From: TCS55 sp964343505
GTDB taxonomy: Bacteria > Fidelibacterota > Marinisomatia > Marinisomatales > TCS55
Direction of reading: 5' to 3'
DNA length: 64,000 nucleotides
Assembly (NCBI GenBank): GCA_964343505.1
Contig: CAYFJU010000006.1
Span: 1 to 64,000 of the forward strand
The notes beneath the pieces are model-generated. The model saw only the letters and a list, made by a program, of their open reading frames with translations. It was not told the DNA's origin and made no database searches. The position numbers and the translations under genes are program-made. This document shows positions 63,719-64,000 of the stretch, piece after piece (position 1 is the stretch's first letter; each line of letters begins with the position of its first letter).

Positions 63719-64000
63719 TCAATCCTCTTTACCATGAACGCTCAAAAATCTTCTTATAAAATAACCATTAAATCCGCCCTCTTCCCGTTCAAGCGCCTTG
63801 TAGTATGCATTCCTGTTTTTATATTCGATGATTAAAATGGGATATCCCGCATTCCATAAAATATGATTCATCAGAAGGCGGCCGATCCGTCCGTTTCCAT
63901 CACCGAATGGATGGATCTTTTCAAATCGGTAATGGACAATCGCTGCCAATTCCACTGGGTTTATTTTATCTTTATTCTCCCTAATAAATCTGATCAATTG
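63719..64000 (-). CDS. Fic-family protein, C-terminal part
   Basis: 93 or more residues; the frame enters from the right edge. The Fic motif HPFGDGNGRIGR is present, implying AMP transfer to protein targets (by Fic enzymes generally). N-terminal part, including any inhibitory helix, is outside the window. The folP start lies 50 bases after its stop. Confidence 0.9.
   Translation of the reverse strand, partial: QLIRFIRENKDKINPVELAAIVHYRFEKIHPFGDGNGRIGRLLMNHILWNAGYPILIIEYKNRNAYYKALEREEGGFNGYFIRRFLSVHGKED

Overview
The window is a 64 kb stretch of a Gram-negative-type bacterial chromosome. It encodes outer-membrane machinery (an Omp85/BamA-family barrel, TamB, a LolCDE-like lipoprotein exporter, many lipobox proteins), clear Shine-Dalgarno sequences and a standard code with a release factor 2 that uses the classic TGA frameshift. 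Gene content and style fit the FCB group, and I would guess Marinimicrobia (Neomarinimicrobiota), but that is inference: there is no rRNA and I could run no search. Almost everything is on the minus strand; exceptions are nrdJ and two islets of small genes (7.5-8.5 kb and 27.6-30.4 kb).

Left end (1-8.8 kb): the first 24 codons of gvpA (gas vesicle shell protein) run off the left edge behind a sigma-54-type promoter. Next come a small zinc-ribbon gene with a near-perfect sigma-54 promoter, a lone receiver, a PAS histidine kinase, an NtrC-type sigma-54 activator, and a large PAS-GAF-PAS-PAS kinase whose 5' end carries an in-frame TGA. Upstream is a small STAS-like gene broken in a poly-A run, then 550 bp of dense inverted repeats and three small lipoprotein/membrane genes. 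This reads as a sigma-54-controlled gas vesicle regulatory locus.

Middle (8.8-30.5 kb): housekeeping genes - an EEP-family hydrolase, YigZ, Der, a DUF512 radical-SAM-like protein, a DapA-family aldolase, an LTA-synthase-like sulfatase, tRNA-Gly(CCC), B12-dependent ribonucleotide reductase preceded by DnaA-box-like sites, the rplM-rpsI-rpsB-tsf-pyrH-frr operon, and pyrR-pyrB-pyrC behind a PyrR-type RNA leader. miaA and small accessory genes follow.

Right half (30.5-64 kb): mutL, a fused FTCD, an M50 protease, xerD, gmhA, gcvH, accC, accB, efp; a MoxR/DUF58/BatD-like trio; an outer-membrane assembly block (TPR lipoprotein, Omp85, TamB); dnaK, clpC, lolD and two Lol permeases, lysS; a toxin-antitoxin and RAYT-type transposase islet (57.8-59.9 kb); then prfB, a ZIP transporter, cdaA, folP and a partial Fic gene.

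The least expected structure is a dispersed family of 21-bp palindromes (9-bp arms, 3-nt loop, arm changes compensated on both sides). They occur as two abutting pairs (11967-12008 and 56135-56176) and as three copies embedded in frame inside the RAYT-type HUH transposase gene (59472-59620), suggesting a transposase with its own REP-like targets.
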